From Sinomicrobium sp. (GTDB lineage: Bacteria; Bacteroidota; Bacteroidia; Flavobacteriales; Flavobacteriaceae), in the NCBI GenBank assembly GCA_029266035.1, contig JAJUFH010000011.1, positions 20,180 to 84,179 on the forward strand: 64,000 bases of DNA. Reading direction: 5' to 3'. A program made the position numbers and the translations under genes. The notes under the pieces are model-generated. The model was not told the origin of the DNA. It worked only from the letters and a program-made list of their open reading frames with translations, and did no database searches. How positions within the stretch are numbered: position 1 is the stretch's first letter; each line of letters starts with the position of its first letter. Shown one piece after another: positions 23,447-33,634 of the stretch.

Positions 23447-25479
23447 TTCACTTCCGGAAGAAAACCGTACTGATCTGAATAATACAGCATCTGCTCTGCT
23501 AAACTTGCAGGCTGTTTCACAGCTATGGCAGTAATTTCACCATTTTCGTCCGTTTCCGGTGTGAGTACGGGATTTACAAAACCGCTGTAAGGAGGAGTGT
23601 CGAAGGCCTCGTTGCGAACGAGTACTTCCCGGTGTATTTCTTGGTCTACCTTCACTCCATATCCTTCTACTAAAGCTTTAGCGGCTTCATAATCTCCTTC
23701 CGACTTGATGCGTTGGGTTTCTCTGAGTAGCTTTCCAAAAAGCGTTCGCAGTTTGTCGTAATCGTTAATATTGTAATAGGTCTTGCCGTCTCTGTTCAGC
23801 TTTTCTATCACATTGTCTTTTTGTCCTTGTTCAAAAACCCAAGCCGATACCCACTGACGGTTACGCATATGAGCTTCTTCTACATCGCTACCGGGCTCAA
23901 GACGTATCAACTGAGTGAGCAGACCGTTCCTTATATAACCGTCATACTCTGCCATGGCTACTTTCTTATAATCGTCTACCAAACCGAGTTCCTGAATCTT
24001 GGGATCCATAATAAAATAAAGACCTACCAAATCAGCTCTACCTTCTTCCAGAGTAGAAGCATAGCTTTTAAGTGTCTCCTTGGTTTCTCCTACACCAGGG
24101 TTAAGTTTTCCCGAGGCATGCCCCACCACTTCGTGCAGAGCTGTGTGCAGTTTACCACCGAGTTCGGCATATTGCTGAGCGAGTTTCAACTCTTCTTCAT
24201 CGTTTACAAACTCCTTTAATCTGTCACCACTTCCCGCCTGGCCGTATGCTTCTATGATATTGCCGAGTGAGACCGATTTCGACCCGTGTGCGGCTCTTAT
24301 CCAGTTGGCATTGGGAAGGTTTACCCCAATAGGAGTACTGGGAGAAGCATCACCTGCCTCACCGGCAACTATAACGGTTTTATACGATACTCCAACCACA
24401 TTTTCCTTCTTGTGCTCTTCCATCAGAGGAGAGTGATCTTCAAACCACTGCGCATTGTGAGCGAGCACTTCCATTTTCTTGGACATTTCAAAATCCTTGA
24501 TCTGTACAATGGTCTCATACGAGCCTCTATAGCCTTTGGGGTCGTTGTACACTTCGATAAAGCTATTGATGTAGTCTATATTACCTTCCGTAGCTCCTGT
24601 CCACGCCACATTGTAATCGTCCCAAGTTTTGAGGTCTCCTGTTTTGTAGTATTCTACAAGCAACTTTAAGGCCTCTCCTTGTTTCTCATTCTCAGCTACC
24701 TCTACAGCCTTTTCCAACCAGTAAATAATCTTGTCGATAGCCTCACCGTACATTCCTCCACTCTTCCAAACCTTTTCTACCAGCTTACCGTTTTCTTTGA
24801 CTAGTTTCGAATTGAGTCCGAATGAAAGTGGTTTTTTAGGGTCGGGAGATTTCATACCTGCGTAAAAAGCATCCACTTCTTCCGCGGTAATTCCCTCACC
24901 GTAAAAATTCACAGCCGATCCCTCGATCAGCCCTTTAGAAGCATCGAGGTTTACCTTCTTGGCATCCTCATCATTAAAAAGTACATCCACTATAGCCCCA
25001 TCTAAATCTGTAGAGGTCTCTTTAAGTAATGTTTCGAAAAAGTCTCTGTCAAATCCTGGTTTTATCTTGTCGTTGGAATAGTGATGGTGTATCCCATTTG
25101 AAAACCACACTCTCTTGAGGTATACTTCGAAGGCTTTCCAGGAATCGGATGACTTATCTCCGTTATAAGTCTTGTAAATATTCTCTAGGGCATTTCTTAT
25201 CGCAAGATTATACCTGTAGTTCTGATCCCACATAATATCTCTTCCCGAAAGTCCGGCCTGTACGAGATAATACACCAGTTTTTGTTCTTTCAAACTCAGG
25301 TTTTCCCATCCGGGTACTTGATAACGAAGTATACGGAGATCTGCAAACTCCTCTACGACGTATTCAAATGTGTTTTCGTCTTTTTGTGCTGTTTCGCCTT
25401 TAGTCTTTTTATCGCTCTGTTCTCCACAAGAAAACAGTACCGTAGCCAAAAGGAAAAGACCTAATATGTTTTTTTTCAT
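23443..25479 (-). CDS. M49-type dipeptidyl-peptidase III family lipoprotein
   Basis: 678 residues, lipoprotein signal with Cys18 (TVLFSCGEQ). The zinc site is HEVVGH (near residue 448) with EEGRADLVGLYF about 30 residues later, matching the HExxGH and EExxAD/E motifs of peptidase family M49. It should release dipeptides from the N-terminus of peptides in the periplasm. Bacteroidota homologues are sometimes labelled dihydrofolate reductase; nothing in this sequence supports that. It has its own -7 box, and the nqr operon terminator lies upstream. Confidence 0.9.
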   Translation of the reverse strand: MKKNILGLFLLATVLFSCGEQSDKKTKGETAQKDENTFEYVVEEFADLRILRYQVPGWENLSLKEQKLVYYLVQAGLSGRDIMWDQNYRYNLAIRNALENIYKTYNGDKSSDSWKAFEVYLKRVWFSNGIHHHYSNDKIKPGFDRDFFETLLKETSTDLDGAIVDVLFNDEDAKKVNLDASKGLIEGSAVNFYGEGITAEEVDAFYAGMKSPDPKKPLSFGLNSKLVKENGKLVEKVWKSGGMYGEAIDKIIYWLEKAVEVAENEKQGEALKLLVEYYKTGDLKTWDDYNVAWTGATEGNIDYINSFIEVYNDPKGYRGSYETIVQIKDFEMSKKMEVLAHNAQWFEDHSPLMEEHKKENVVGVSYKTVIVAGEAGDASPSTPIGVNLPNANWIRAAHGSKSVSLGNIIEAYGQAGSGDRLKEFVNDEEELKLAQQYAELGGKLHTALHEVVGHASGKLNPGVGETKETLKSYASTLEEGRADLVGLYFIMDPKIQELGLVDDYKKVAMAEYDGYIRNGLLTQLIRLEPGSDVEEAHMRNRQWVSAWVFEQGQKDNVIEKLNRDGKTYYNINDYDKLRTLFGKLLRETQRIKSEGDYEAAKALVEGYGVKVDQEIHREVLVRNEAFDTPPYSGFVNPVLTPETDENGEITAIAVKQPASLAEQMLYYSDQYGFLPEVN

Positions 25480-25504
25480 CTGAACTGTGATTAGTGATAA
25501 TTCA

Positions 25505-25512
25505 CAAAGATA
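25505..25512 (-). promoter_or_regulatory. -7 box of the M49 peptidase
   Basis: The reverse strand reads TATCTTTG, 25 bases before the ATG at 25479. Confidence 0.45.
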
Positions 25513-25568
25513 CTATTTTTTGTTAAGGAGGTTATCTCAGGATGGTCTGGCTTGGAGATGGATAATAA

Positions 25569-25602
25569 AAAAACCGGTAATACCAAAGGCATACCGGTTT
25601 TT
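25569..25602 (-). terminator. Rho-independent terminator of the nqr operon
   Basis: Eleven-base perfect arms AAAAACCGGTA and TACCGGTTTTT with a twelve-base loop lie 21 bases after the nqrF stop. The A/T-flanked GC stem can work in either direction. Confidence 0.8.
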
Positions 25603-25622
25603 AATAGCAAATTATATATTCA

Positions 25623-26921
25623 TTATCCTCCGAAGTCGTCGAATCGGACATTTTCAGGTGGTACTCCAAAGTCGTCACACATTTTCTCTACCGCCTTGTT
25701 CATCAGGGGAGGTCCGCAGAAATAGAATTCGATATCTTCGGGTGCCTCGTGATGGTTCAGGTATTTGTCGATTACTGCCTGGTGTACAAACCCGAGGAAA
25801 CCATCTCCTTCTTCGTCGTTTATATCTTTCTTTTCCGTCCAATTATCTTCTGGAAGCGGTTCAGAAAGCACTACGTAAAATTTAAAGTTAGGGAACTCTT
25901 GTTCCAGCTCTCTAAAGTGTTCTAGGTAGAACAATTCTCTTTTAGATCGACCTCCGTACCAGTAGCTTACTTTACGTCCGGTTTTTAAGGTTTTAAAGAG
26001 GTGATACAAGTGAGATCTCATCGGAGCCATACCGGCTCCTCCACCTACATAGAGCATTTCAGCATCGGAAGGGTTGATAAAGAATTCACCGTAAGGACCT
26101 GAAATTACTACTTTATCTCCCTGTTTTTTAGAAAAGATATAAGAGGATGCAATACCCGGATTTACGTCCATCCAGTTATTTTTTGCTCTGTCCCAGGGTG
26201 GAGTAGCGATACGTACATTGAGCATAATCTCGCGACCTTCGGCGGGGAAGGAAGCCATAGAATAAGCGCGCTCTACGGTTTCGTCGTTCTTCATAGTCAA
26301 CGGCCACAGGTTGAACTTGTCCCACTCCATTTTAAATTTATCCGGCTCTCCCGGGTGTTCTTTAGGGTGAGCGGTAATATCGATATCCTTGTAGTTTACC
26401 ACACATTTAGGGATTTCAATCTGGATATACCCACCAGGTTGATAGTCCATATCTTCAGGTATCTCTACCACAAATTCTTTAATAAAGGAGGCCACGTTGT
26501 AATTTCTAACTACGGTAGCTTCCCATTTCTTGATACCGAATACCTCTTCGGGTACTTCGATAGTCATATCTTGTTTTACCTTTACCTGGCATCCCAAACG
26601 CCATCCTTCGGCTATTTCCTTTCGTGTAAAATGAGGTTCTTCTGTAGGCAGAATATTTCCGCCTCCTTCCAAAACTCGGCACTTACACTGAATACAGGTA
26701 CCCCCACCACCACAAGCAGAAGGCAAAAATATCTTGTTATTTCCCAGTGTAGACAGCAAGCTATTTCCAGAAGAGACTTCTACATCCTTTTCTCCGTTGA
26801 TGTGCAAAGTTACGGGACCAGATGGCAACAATTTGGCCTTAGCTGTAAGCAAAATAGCTACGAGCACCAGAATAACCAACAAAAAGACGACAACACTTGC
26901 CAGTATGATTGAATAATCCAT
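25623..26921 (-). CDS. nqrF: Na+-translocating NADH:quinone reductase subunit F
   Basis: 432 residues, the NADH-oxidising entry point of the sodium pump. An N-terminal membrane anchor (about 5-26) is followed by a plant-type 2Fe-2S domain with C70, C76, C79 and C111. The FAD domain has [10 protein letters not shown], and the NADH domain has [18 protein letters not shown] and [13 protein letters not shown], ending with the conserved VRFDDFGG. It is the last gene of nqrABCDEF and is followed by a terminator. Confidence 0.98.
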   Translation of the reverse strand: MDYSIILASVVVFLLVILVLVAILLTAKAKLLPSGPVTLHINGEKDVEVSSGNSLLSTLGNNKIFLPSACGGGGTCIQCKCRVLEGGGNILPTEEPHFTRKEIAEGWRLGCQVKVKQDMTIEVPEEVFGIKKWEATVVRNYNVASFIKEFVVEIPEDMDYQPGGYIQIEIPKCVVNYKDIDITAHPKEHPGEPDKFKMEWDKFNLWPLTMKNDETVERAYSMASFPAEGREIMLNVRIATPPWDRAKNNWMDVNPGIASSYIFSKKQGDKVVISGPYGEFFINPSDAEMLYVGGGAGMAPMRSHLYHLFKTLKTGRKVSYWYGGRSKRELFYLEHFRELEQEFPNFKFYVVLSEPLPEDNWTEKKDINDEEGDGFLGFVHQAVIDKYLNHHEAPEDIEFYFCGPPLMNKAVEKMCDDFGVPPENVRFDDFGG

Positions 26922-26939
26922 GTTCTAAAGTCTAACTAT

Positions 26940-27554
26940 TTATAATGATATTCCCATAAAACTCATAAAACCAATGGCCATGAGTCCTGTTATGATAAAT
27001 GTAATTCCCAATCCTCTGAGAGGTGCAGGAACGTTTGAATAAGCAATTTTTTCGCGGATAGCAGCTATAGCCAAAATAGCGAGGAACCATCCTATTCCTG
27101 AACCGAGTCCGTAAACAGCAGATTCACCCACACTGGCAAAGTCTTTCGTCTGCATAAACAAGGATCCTCCGAGGATGGCACAATTTACGGCGATGAGCGG
27201 GAGGAAGATACCGAGAGCACCATACAGGCTAGGAGCAAACTTCTCTACAACCATTTCTACCAATTGTACCATTGAAGCGACCACCGCAATAAACATAATT
27301 AAGCTAAGAAAGCTGAGATCAACATCGGCATATCCTTCACCTAACCACGACAATGCTCCTGGTTTTAGGAGGTAGTTGTCTATCATATAGTTTGCAGGCA
27401 CGGTTACCAGAAGTACAAAGATCACCGCTGCACCAAGTCCAACCGCAGTCTTTACAGTTTTAGAAACCGCGAGATAAGAACACATCCCCAAAAAGTATGC
27501 GAAGATCATGTTCTCAATAAATATACTCTTTACAAAAAGATTTATATAATCCAT
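26940..27554 (-). CDS. nqrE: Na+-translocating NADH:quinone reductase subunit E
   Basis: 204 residues, six membrane helices. Together with NqrD it forms the half-channel pair that holds an iron centre within the membrane. Typical sequences are [20 protein letters not shown] near the N-terminus and [16 protein letters not shown] in the middle, each with a conserved cysteine. The gap to nqrF is 18 bases. Confidence 0.97.
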   Translation of the reverse strand: MDYINLFVKSIFIENMIFAYFLGMCSYLAVSKTVKTAVGLGAAVIFVLLVTVPANYMIDNYLLKPGALSWLGEGYADVDLSFLSLIMFIAVVASMVQLVEMVVEKFAPSLYGALGIFLPLIAVNCAILGGSLFMQTKDFASVGESAVYGLGSGIGWFLAILAIAAIREKIAYSNVPAPLRGLGITFIITGLMAIGFMSFMGISL

Positions 27555-27585
27555 TTCTACAGGTTTTTACTTTGAGGCACTTGCC

Positions 27586-28299
27586 CTATTCCTTTTCAAT
27601 TAGTTTTCTATTTCGAGAACGCTGTACCCAAATAATGATACCCACAATAATCAGAGCCATAGGTGGAAGCAGCATAAAGCCGTTGTTTTCATACCCCAAG
27701 GCATACAAACCAGTAGACTCTGCCAAAGTCACTCCTTTATGCCCCAGTATCTCCATACCAAATAATTTTCCTGAACCGAGCAACTCTCTAAAAAACGCGA
27801 CAATGATGAGTATAATACCATAACCTGCGGCATTACCTATACCGTCTAAGAAAGATTTCCAAGGACCATTACCCAAGGCAAAGGCCTCGAGGCGTCCCAT
27901 CACAATACAGTTAGTAATGATAAGTCCGACAAAAACGGAGAGTTGCTTGCTCACCTCGTAAGAATAGGCTTTGAGCACTTGGTCTACCAAAATTACCAAA
28001 GCCGCAACTACTACAAGTTGTACTATAATACGAATACGGTTAGGAATAATGTTTCGAATAAGCGATACCACTACGTTACTAAGAGCAACTACTGCCATTA
28101 CTGCCAAGGCCATCACCAAAGCGGGTTTTAGCTGTACCGTAATCGCGAGTGCCGAACAAATACCCAGCACTTGTACAGTAATGGGGTTGTCGTCGTTAAG
28201 AGGATCGGTAACTAATTTTCGATTCTTTTTCGAAAACAGCGGTTCTTTCTCTTCAGACACAAAAAGAAATATCGGTGATTTTTTAGCTTTTTTACTCAT
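27586..28299 (-). CDS. nqrD: Na+-translocating NADH:quinone reductase subunit D
   Basis: 237 residues, six membrane helices, homologous to NqrE with inverted topology. The conserved cysteine stretches are [11 protein letters not shown] and [18 protein letters not shown]. The N-terminal 30 residues are a charged cytoplasmic extension. It lies six bases after nqrC and 31 bases before nqrE. Confidence 0.97.
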   Translation of the reverse strand: MSKKAKKSPIFLFVSEEKEPLFSKKNRKLVTDPLNDDNPITVQVLGICSALAITVQLKPALVMALAVMAVVALSNVVVSLIRNIIPNRIRIIVQLVVVAALVILVDQVLKAYSYEVSKQLSVFVGLIITNCIVMGRLEAFALGNGPWKSFLDGIGNAAGYGIILIIVAFFRELLGSGKLFGMEILGHKGVTLAESTGLYALGYENNGFMLLPPMALIIVGIIIWVQRSRNRKLIEKE

Positions 28300-28305
28300 A
28301 ACGTC

Positions 28306-29028
28306 CTATTGATTTAGTGCTACTTGAGTTCTGTGTTTTTCAAAATACGGCAGATAATGAGAAAGGCGTTCCTTTATCATAACTGTAACTCCATCTCCGG
28401 TAATTGTAGCTCCCGAAATGGCATCTACTTCGTTGTCTCCTTTGGTTCCACTACCTTTGGAAACCGTTACTCCTACGAGTTCATGAGTACCGTCAAATAT
28501 CTTCTTCCCTTCAAACTGAGCTTGAAACCAAGGTTGAACTATCTCAGCTCCTAATCCGGGTGTTTCACCGGCGTGACCAAAACTGACACCTTTAATCGTA
28601 TTGAGATCTTCCTCCAAAGAAATATATCCCCAGATTGCATTCCACAATCCGGCACCTCTCAGAGGTATCACATAGAGTTTCTCTCCGTTTACTTCTGCCA
28701 CAAACAGCGGAAAGTGCTGCTCGTCTACTGCAAGTTTTAGCTCTCTACTCAAATCGACATCAAAGGCCGATGACTGCTCGTCTACTGAACCATCTGAAAT
28801 GAGTGATAATTCTTCTTTGACACTCTCATTGTATTTTGCTTCTACATCTTCTCCCTCTGCTACTTCTATTCCAATGGTCCCCAAAATATTTTCCATCTTC
28901 TCTTTCTTCGCATTCTCATCCTGTCGGGGTTTTAGGGATGTCGCTGTAAATGCGAGTAAAAATGCTACAATTACAACCATCACTACAGCAAAGATAAATG
29001 TATATGAATTACTCTCTCTGTTCATCAC
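28306..29028 (-). CDS. nqrC: Na+-translocating NADH:quinone reductase subunit C
   Basis: 240 residues with one N-terminal membrane helix and a periplasmic FMN-binding domain. The ApbE target motif D202-A-I-S-G-A-T208 is intact, so FMN should be attached to T208. Its start overlaps the last base of nqrB. Confidence 0.97.
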   Translation of the reverse strand: MMNRESNSYTFIFAVVMVVIVAFLLAFTATSLKPRQDENAKKEKMENILGTIGIEVAEGEDVEAKYNESVKEELSLISDGSVDEQSSAFDVDLSRELKLAVDEQHFPLFVAEVNGEKLYVIPLRGAGLWNAIWGYISLEEDLNTIKGVSFGHAGETPGLGAEIVQPWFQAQFEGKKIFDGTHELVGVTVSKGSGTKGDNEVDAISGATITGDGVTVMIKERLSHYLPYFEKHRTQVALNQ

Positions 29029-30191
29029 TAAGCAGTTTTAAGTTTTTTAGACGCCTCTAGCCTTTTCTTTCTTCTCTTTATATTGGCTTCTACCACATAA
29101 AAATCTATGGTGGGCGCAAAGACGTTCATCAGCAATATCCCCAGCATCACCCCTTCAGGATATGCAGGGTTGAACAATCGTATCATCAAGCAGAAAAAGC
29201 CTATGAGAATTCCGTATATCCACTTTCCTTTATTGGTTTGTGCAGCAGATACAGGATCGGTTGCCATAAACACTATACCGAAAGCAAAACCTCCAACAAT
29301 CAGATGCCCATACCAAGGGAAGCTCATCAGGGCATTAGCTCCCCAAAGATTAAACAACAAACCTGTTAGAGAAGCTCCAATAAGTCCTCCCAGCATAATT
29401 CTCCAACTTCCTACACCGGTAGCGATAAGTATCAATGCTCCTACGAGAATACACAGTGTAGAAGTCTCTCCTATCGATCCCGGAATGGCTCCGTAGAACA
29501 TATCCATCATGCTAAAGTGTACATCGTGACCAGTAGCGAGGCTACCGAGTATGGTTTCTCCTGAAACAGCATCTATATGAGAAGCCTCTGAAACCCATAC
29601 CTTATTACCCGACATATAAGTAGGATAGGCAAAAAAAGCAAAAGCCCTGGCGAGCAATGCGGGATTCAATATATTCATTCCCGTTCCTCCAAAGGCTTCT
29701 TTTCCTATTAAAACTGCAAAAGCTACAGAAAGTCCTACCATCCACAGCGGAATATCTACCGGCATAATCATAGGGACGAGCAATCCAGTAACGAGGAATC
29801 CCTCATTCACCTCATGCCCTCTGTAAACCGCAAAGGCAAATTCTATAGCCAGACCTACTCCGTAGGAAACCACAATCATAGGTAATATCTTGCCTAATCC
29901 GTGTAAAAAGGCTTCCATAAAAGCTACCTCTCCACCGTTTACTTGATACAGGTATTGGTATCCCGTATTGTATATTCCGTATATCAACGCGGGAAGGAGC
30001 GCGACTACAACAGTAATCATCGTTCTCTTCAAATCTACCGCATCCCTGATGTGCGCTCCTCTCTTTGTAACGTGATTAGGTACGTAGAGAAACGTATCCA
30101 GGGCATTGATAGCAGGGGCAAACTTCTCCCACTTCTCCCCTTTTCCAAAGGGTTTTTTCAGTTGATCTATCTTTGTTCTTAAAAATTTCAT
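29028..30191 (-). CDS. nqrB: Na+-translocating NADH:quinone reductase subunit B
   Basis: 387 residues with about ten membrane helices, the sodium-translocating core. Recognisable parts are VPNHVTKRGAHIRDAVDLKR, YRGHEVNEGFLVTGLLVP and FGGTGMNILNPALLARAF. The flavinylation motif reads D207-A-V-S-G-E-T213: the acceptor threonine is present, but the alanine usually found before it is glutamate. That change is unusual and is listed as a finding. It lies ten bases after nqrA. Confidence 0.97.
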   Translation of the reverse strand: MKFLRTKIDQLKKPFGKGEKWEKFAPAINALDTFLYVPNHVTKRGAHIRDAVDLKRTMITVVVALLPALIYGIYNTGYQYLYQVNGGEVAFMEAFLHGLGKILPMIVVSYGVGLAIEFAFAVYRGHEVNEGFLVTGLLVPMIMPVDIPLWMVGLSVAFAVLIGKEAFGGTGMNILNPALLARAFAFFAYPTYMSGNKVWVSEASHIDAVSGETILGSLATGHDVHFSMMDMFYGAIPGSIGETSTLCILVGALILIATGVGSWRIMLGGLIGASLTGLLFNLWGANALMSFPWYGHLIVGGFAFGIVFMATDPVSAAQTNKGKWIYGILIGFFCLMIRLFNPAYPEGVMLGILLMNVFAPTIDFYVVEANIKRRKKRLEASKKLKTA

Positions 30192-30201
30192 ATCTTACCG
30201 A

Positions 30202-31545
30202 TTAACCTACTTCTTTAATCATTAAATCGAGTCCCTCTCTGATAATCTCCTGTGCTTCAATTTTGGAGGTACACGCATAATCAATCAAGGCAAAGTCTTC
30301 AGGAGCTACCTCATAAATACCGAGATTTTCCATTTTCTCAATATCGTTTACCATACACGCCTTGAGCAATTGCATGGGGTATACATCCATAGGAAGCACC
30401 TTTTCCATTTCTCCGGTAACCACCAATGCGCGTTCTTCACCATTTAAGTTGGTGTTTACCACGTATTTCTTTTTGGGGAACAACCACGATAAAGAAGTGT
30501 GGTGCATACTAGGGATATTATTATCTTTAAAGGGCAACCAACCAAACATTCTATACTGATTTCCTTCCGGAATCACCGTTACAGTATTAGCATAAAATCC
30601 GAGAAAGCCTTCGGCAGACACCTGCACGCCGGTAAGCACATCTCCGCTTATAATACGAACATCGGAAGTCGCTTTAGGCACCAATGAACTGATAGCACTA
30701 CCAATTTTCACCCTGTAATACTGAGGAGTTTCTACTTCCGATCCGACAAGTGCTACAGTACGTGTAGCATCGAACTCACCTGTGCGAAAAACTTTTCCGA
30801 TAATCGCTACATCTTCCGGATTGAGCACCCACACTCTTTCCCCGGCGTTGATAGGATCGATATGATGTATTTGCACACCTACATTCCCTGCGGGATGCGG
30901 ACCGGAAACACGGTGAAGCTCTACGCCTTTTACTCCGCTTAAGAAAGAAGATGAGTTTTTACCAACAGACAGATGCACCTTACCTTCAGTAAGTTTGGAA
31001 ACAGCATCTATACCAGCCTGAAAGTCCTCTTCCTTCCCTTCCAGCAACACATCTACATCTGCGGCAAGAGGAGCCGTAGCATAGGCCGAAATAAAAATAG
31101 CCTTGGGAGACTCCTCCGGATTGGCTATTACATCATAAGGCCGTTGCCTAACAAAAGGCCAACAACCACTGTCGAGAAGAAACTCTTTTACCTCCTCAGA
31201 AGAGAGCTCTTTCGGATTTTTTGCATCCAACCCTCTAAAAGTGTCTTGCCCATCGGCGGCAATCACAATCTCGAGAATTCGGCGCTTTGCTCCTCGCCTA
31301 ATCTCTGAAATTGTACCACTTACTGGAGATACAAATCTTATCTTCTCGTTGTTCTTGGAATAAAAAACCGAATCTCCGGCTTTCACCTGATCTCCTTCCT
31401 TTACTACCATTTTTGGAGTAACCCCATGAAAATCAGTAGGTTTTAACACAAAGGTCCCGGAGCGGGGGGCATCGGATATTTTCTTCTCCGCTTCCCCTTT
31501 CAAATTGATATTCAGACCTTTTCTGATGCGAATGTCATTGGACAT
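30202..31545 (-). CDS. nqrA: Na+-translocating NADH:quinone reductase subunit A
   Basis: 447 residues, a peripheral cytoplasmic subunit linked to quinone reduction. It opens with IRIRKGLNINLKGEAEKKI and has GVTPKMVVKEGDQVKAGDSV (lipoyl-like fold), GPHPAGNVGVQIHHIDPINAGERVWVL-type core stretches, and CMVNDIEKMENLGIYEV near the C-terminus. It is the first gene of the operon, with its own promoter. Confidence 0.97.
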   Translation of the reverse strand: MSNDIRIRKGLNINLKGEAEKKISDAPRSGTFVLKPTDFHGVTPKMVVKEGDQVKAGDSVFYSKNNEKIRFVSPVSGTISEIRRGAKRRILEIVIAADGQDTFRGLDAKNPKELSSEEVKEFLLDSGCWPFVRQRPYDVIANPEESPKAIFISAYATAPLAADVDVLLEGKEEDFQAGIDAVSKLTEGKVHLSVGKNSSSFLSGVKGVELHRVSGPHPAGNVGVQIHHIDPINAGERVWVLNPEDVAIIGKVFRTGEFDATRTVALVGSEVETPQYYRVKIGSAISSLVPKATSDVRIISGDVLTGVQVSAEGFLGFYANTVTVIPEGNQYRMFGWLPFKDNNIPSMHHTSLSWLFPKKKYVVNTNLNGEERALVVTGEMEKVLPMDVYPMQLLKACMVNDIEKMENLGIYEVAPEDFALIDYACTSKIEAQEIIREGLDLMIKEVG

Positions 31546-31594
31546 ATTACAATTGGATTGTTTTGAAAAATACTACGTCATTCAAAAATTCACG

Positions 31595-31602
31595 CAAATT
31601 TA
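31595..31602 (-). promoter_or_regulatory. -7 box of the nqr operon
   Basis: The reverse strand reads TAAATTTG, 49 bases before the nqrA ATG. The surrounding spacer (31546-31810) is AT-rich and shared with the divergent T9SS plug gene. Confidence 0.45.
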
Positions 31603-31810
31603 TAAATTTAAACCGTATTTACTACGCTTGTTGGAAGAGTGTTTCTCTTATTTATACCCATTCTAAACAATTAAACTACACTCCTCTTTTCACCACCAAA
31701 AACTGACAGCTTTCATTGGCTGTCTATTTTAGTTTTTTATACTACACATCCTTAAGCTATAGCAAATTCAAAAGGCTGCCCATTTTCTTTTTTATAATTA
31801 TATTTACCCC

Positions 31811-33091
31811 ATGATGACTATTATAAAAAATAAACGCACCCGCTTGCTTTTGTTGGGAGTATTTACACAAATTTCCTTTTTAGCTACATCGCAGGTACTC
31901 ATCGAAGAAGAACCTCCTTCTCACATCCGATCCATCGTTTTTAAAAATAATAGCGAAAACGCAGTTGGTCAGTTTCCCATAGTTCGGGAGGGAGAATCTT
32001 TTACACTCTCTTTTGACGACCTCAACGCCAGGGAAAGCGATTATTACTATCGTATTGTTCACTGCAATCACGACTGGACCCCATCCGATCTGCTCAGATC
32101 GCAATATATGAGAGGCATGGACAACCAGCGCATTAGCAATTACCGAAATTCGGTGACTACATTACAGCCTTATTCTCATTACGAACTCAGTCTTCCCAAC
32201 AGCAGAACAGGACTAAAGTTGTCTGGCAACTATATTTTAAGCATATACAACAATAAAGACGAACTGCAATTTTCCAGAAGATTTGTGGTCTACAAAGAAC
32301 AGGTACTGGTGGGTGTGACAATCAAGCGCTCCCGAGAGCTATCGGTCATCGATAAAAAACAAGTAGTACAATTCACGATAAAAAACAACAACTCACCACT
32401 GGTAAACCCACAACAGGAGGTGAAAGTAGTTATCCTTCAAAATTACAACTGGAACACAGCTATTACCGGTTTAAAACCACAATTCTATTCCGGCAATGAG
32501 TTGATTTATAAATACGATAAAGAAACTACCTTCGACGGAGGAAATGAATACTTCTATTTTGACAACAAGGATATCCGCGCCTCGACCAATACCATATCGA
32601 GAACCGAAATGGAAGACCTGTATCACAATTACCTCTTCACCAACACTGTACAAGAGGGAAAACCCTATACCTACAACCCCGATATCAACGGTGATTTTCA
32701 GATTAGAACCACCGATGGCAATGCGAGAGACAGCGATACCGAGGCCGATTATGCAGATGTTCACTTTAGCCTGGAATATCAAAACGAAATTGGGCTGAAC
32801 GAGGTATACGTCTACGGAAAGTTCAACAATTATCAGCTGAATGAAAGCAACAGGATGACACTAAACGACCAAAGCGGTAATCTGGAGACTACAATTAGAC
32901 TAAAACAGGGGTTTTACAATTATAAATACGTAATGAAAGGCACCGATGGCACAGACTACACCTACATCAACGGAAATCATTTTGAAACGGAAAACAACTA
33001 CCTCGTTCTGGTGTATTATCGCAATTTCGGAGATATGTACGACAGTCTGATTGGAATGGGAAGTACCTCTTCTGTCAATATCTCCAATTAA
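31811..33091 (+). CDS. Type IX secretion system plug protein
   Basis: 426 residues with a signal peptide (about 1-28). The first domain, with HIRSIVFKNNSENAVGQFPI, EGESFTLSFDDLNARESDYY and YRIVHCNHDWTPSDLLRSQYM, is characteristic of the DUF5103/T9SS plug family, a beta-sandwich protein that closes the SprA translocon on its periplasmic side. The C-terminal part resembles a carbohydrate-binding-like beta-sandwich (VYGKFNNYQLNESNRM). It fits the gliding genes gldF and gldG elsewhere in the window. Two adjacent ATGs are possible starts. Confidence 0.88.
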   Translation: MMTIIKNKRTRLLLLGVFTQISFLATSQVLIEEEPPSHIRSIVFKNNSENAVGQFPIVREGESFTLSFDDLNARESDYYYRIVHCNHDWTPSDLLRSQYMRGMDNQRISNYRNSVTTLQPYSHYELSLPNSRTGLKLSGNYILSIYNNKDELQFSRRFVVYKEQVLVGVTIKRSRELSVIDKKQVVQFTIKNNNSPLVNPQQEVKVVILQNYNWNTAITGLKPQFYSGNELIYKYDKETTFDGGNEYFYFDNKDIRASTNTISRTEMEDLYHNYLFTNTVQEGKPYTYNPDINGDFQIRTTDGNARDSDTEADYADVHFSLEYQNEIGLNEVYVYGKFNNYQLNESNRMTLNDQSGNLETTIRLKQGFYNYKYVMKGTDGTDYTYINGNHFETENNYLVLVYYRNFGDMYDSLIGMGSTSSVNISN

Positions 33092-33191
33092 ATTTGACTG
33101 GCATTACAGCTCCGTTTTTTCTACTTTCAAAGGCAAAATTGACATGAAATCTTTTTTTGTATAAGAGGAAATGCTGTTTAAATTAATTTCA

Positions 33192-33199
33192 TATATTTG
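33192..33199 (+). promoter_or_regulatory. -7 box of apaG
   Basis: TATATTTG, 48 bases before the ATG at 33248. The open frame extends upstream across this site, so the later ATG is preferred. Confidence 0.5.
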
Positions 33200-33247
33200 T
33201 TACAAGGCCTCTGTGTTATAATTTCCACTAAAAGTTTTAATTTTCCC

Positions 33248-33634
33248 ATGCTTTCACAAATTACCAAAGGAATTAAAATTACAGTTATCACTAGTTTTGA
33301 AGGTACATTTTTCAAAAACTACAGGATGCATTTTGCTTTTGGATACAGGGTCACCATAGAAAATCAGAGCAACGACTCTGTACAGCTCACCTCTCGACAC
33401 TGGCATATTATCGACTCTCTCAACCATCCGGAATACGTAGAAGGTGAAGGTGTGATAGGTAAAAAACCTGTTTTGAAACCGGGAGAATCGCATTCCTATA
33501 GCTCGGGATGTTTGCTCACTTCTCCCATAGGCGCTATGCGCGGGCACTACAGCATGGTAAACTTTACTTCTACCCGTAAATTTCGAGTCTATATCCCCAC
33601 TTTTAAGCTATGTGCTCCCTTTGCCATTAATTAA
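33248..33634 (+). CDS. apaG: ApaG domain protein
   Basis: 128 residues, the normal ApaG length, a fibronectin-like beta-sandwich. Typical parts are FAFGYRVTIENQSNDSVQLT, SRHWHIIDSL, GEGVIGKKPVLKPGESHSYS and MRGHYSMV. ApaG affects cobalt resistance and magnesium efflux in enterobacteria; its mechanism is unclear, and in Bacteroidota it is simply conserved. The start at 33248 (MLSQITKGIKITV) agrees with the family N-terminus. Confidence 0.93.
   Translation: MLSQITKGIKITVITSFEGTFFKNYRMHFAFGYRVTIENQSNDSVQLTSRHWHIIDSLNHPEYVEGEGVIGKKPVLKPGESHSYSSGCLLTSPIGAMRGHYSMVNFTSTRKFRVYIPTFKLCAPFAIN

Noticed and set aside
23443..25479. Dihydrofolate reductase label for the M49-like protein
   Set aside because: The protein is a 678-residue lipoprotein with HEVVGH and EEGRAD zinc motifs and no folate reductase fold features.
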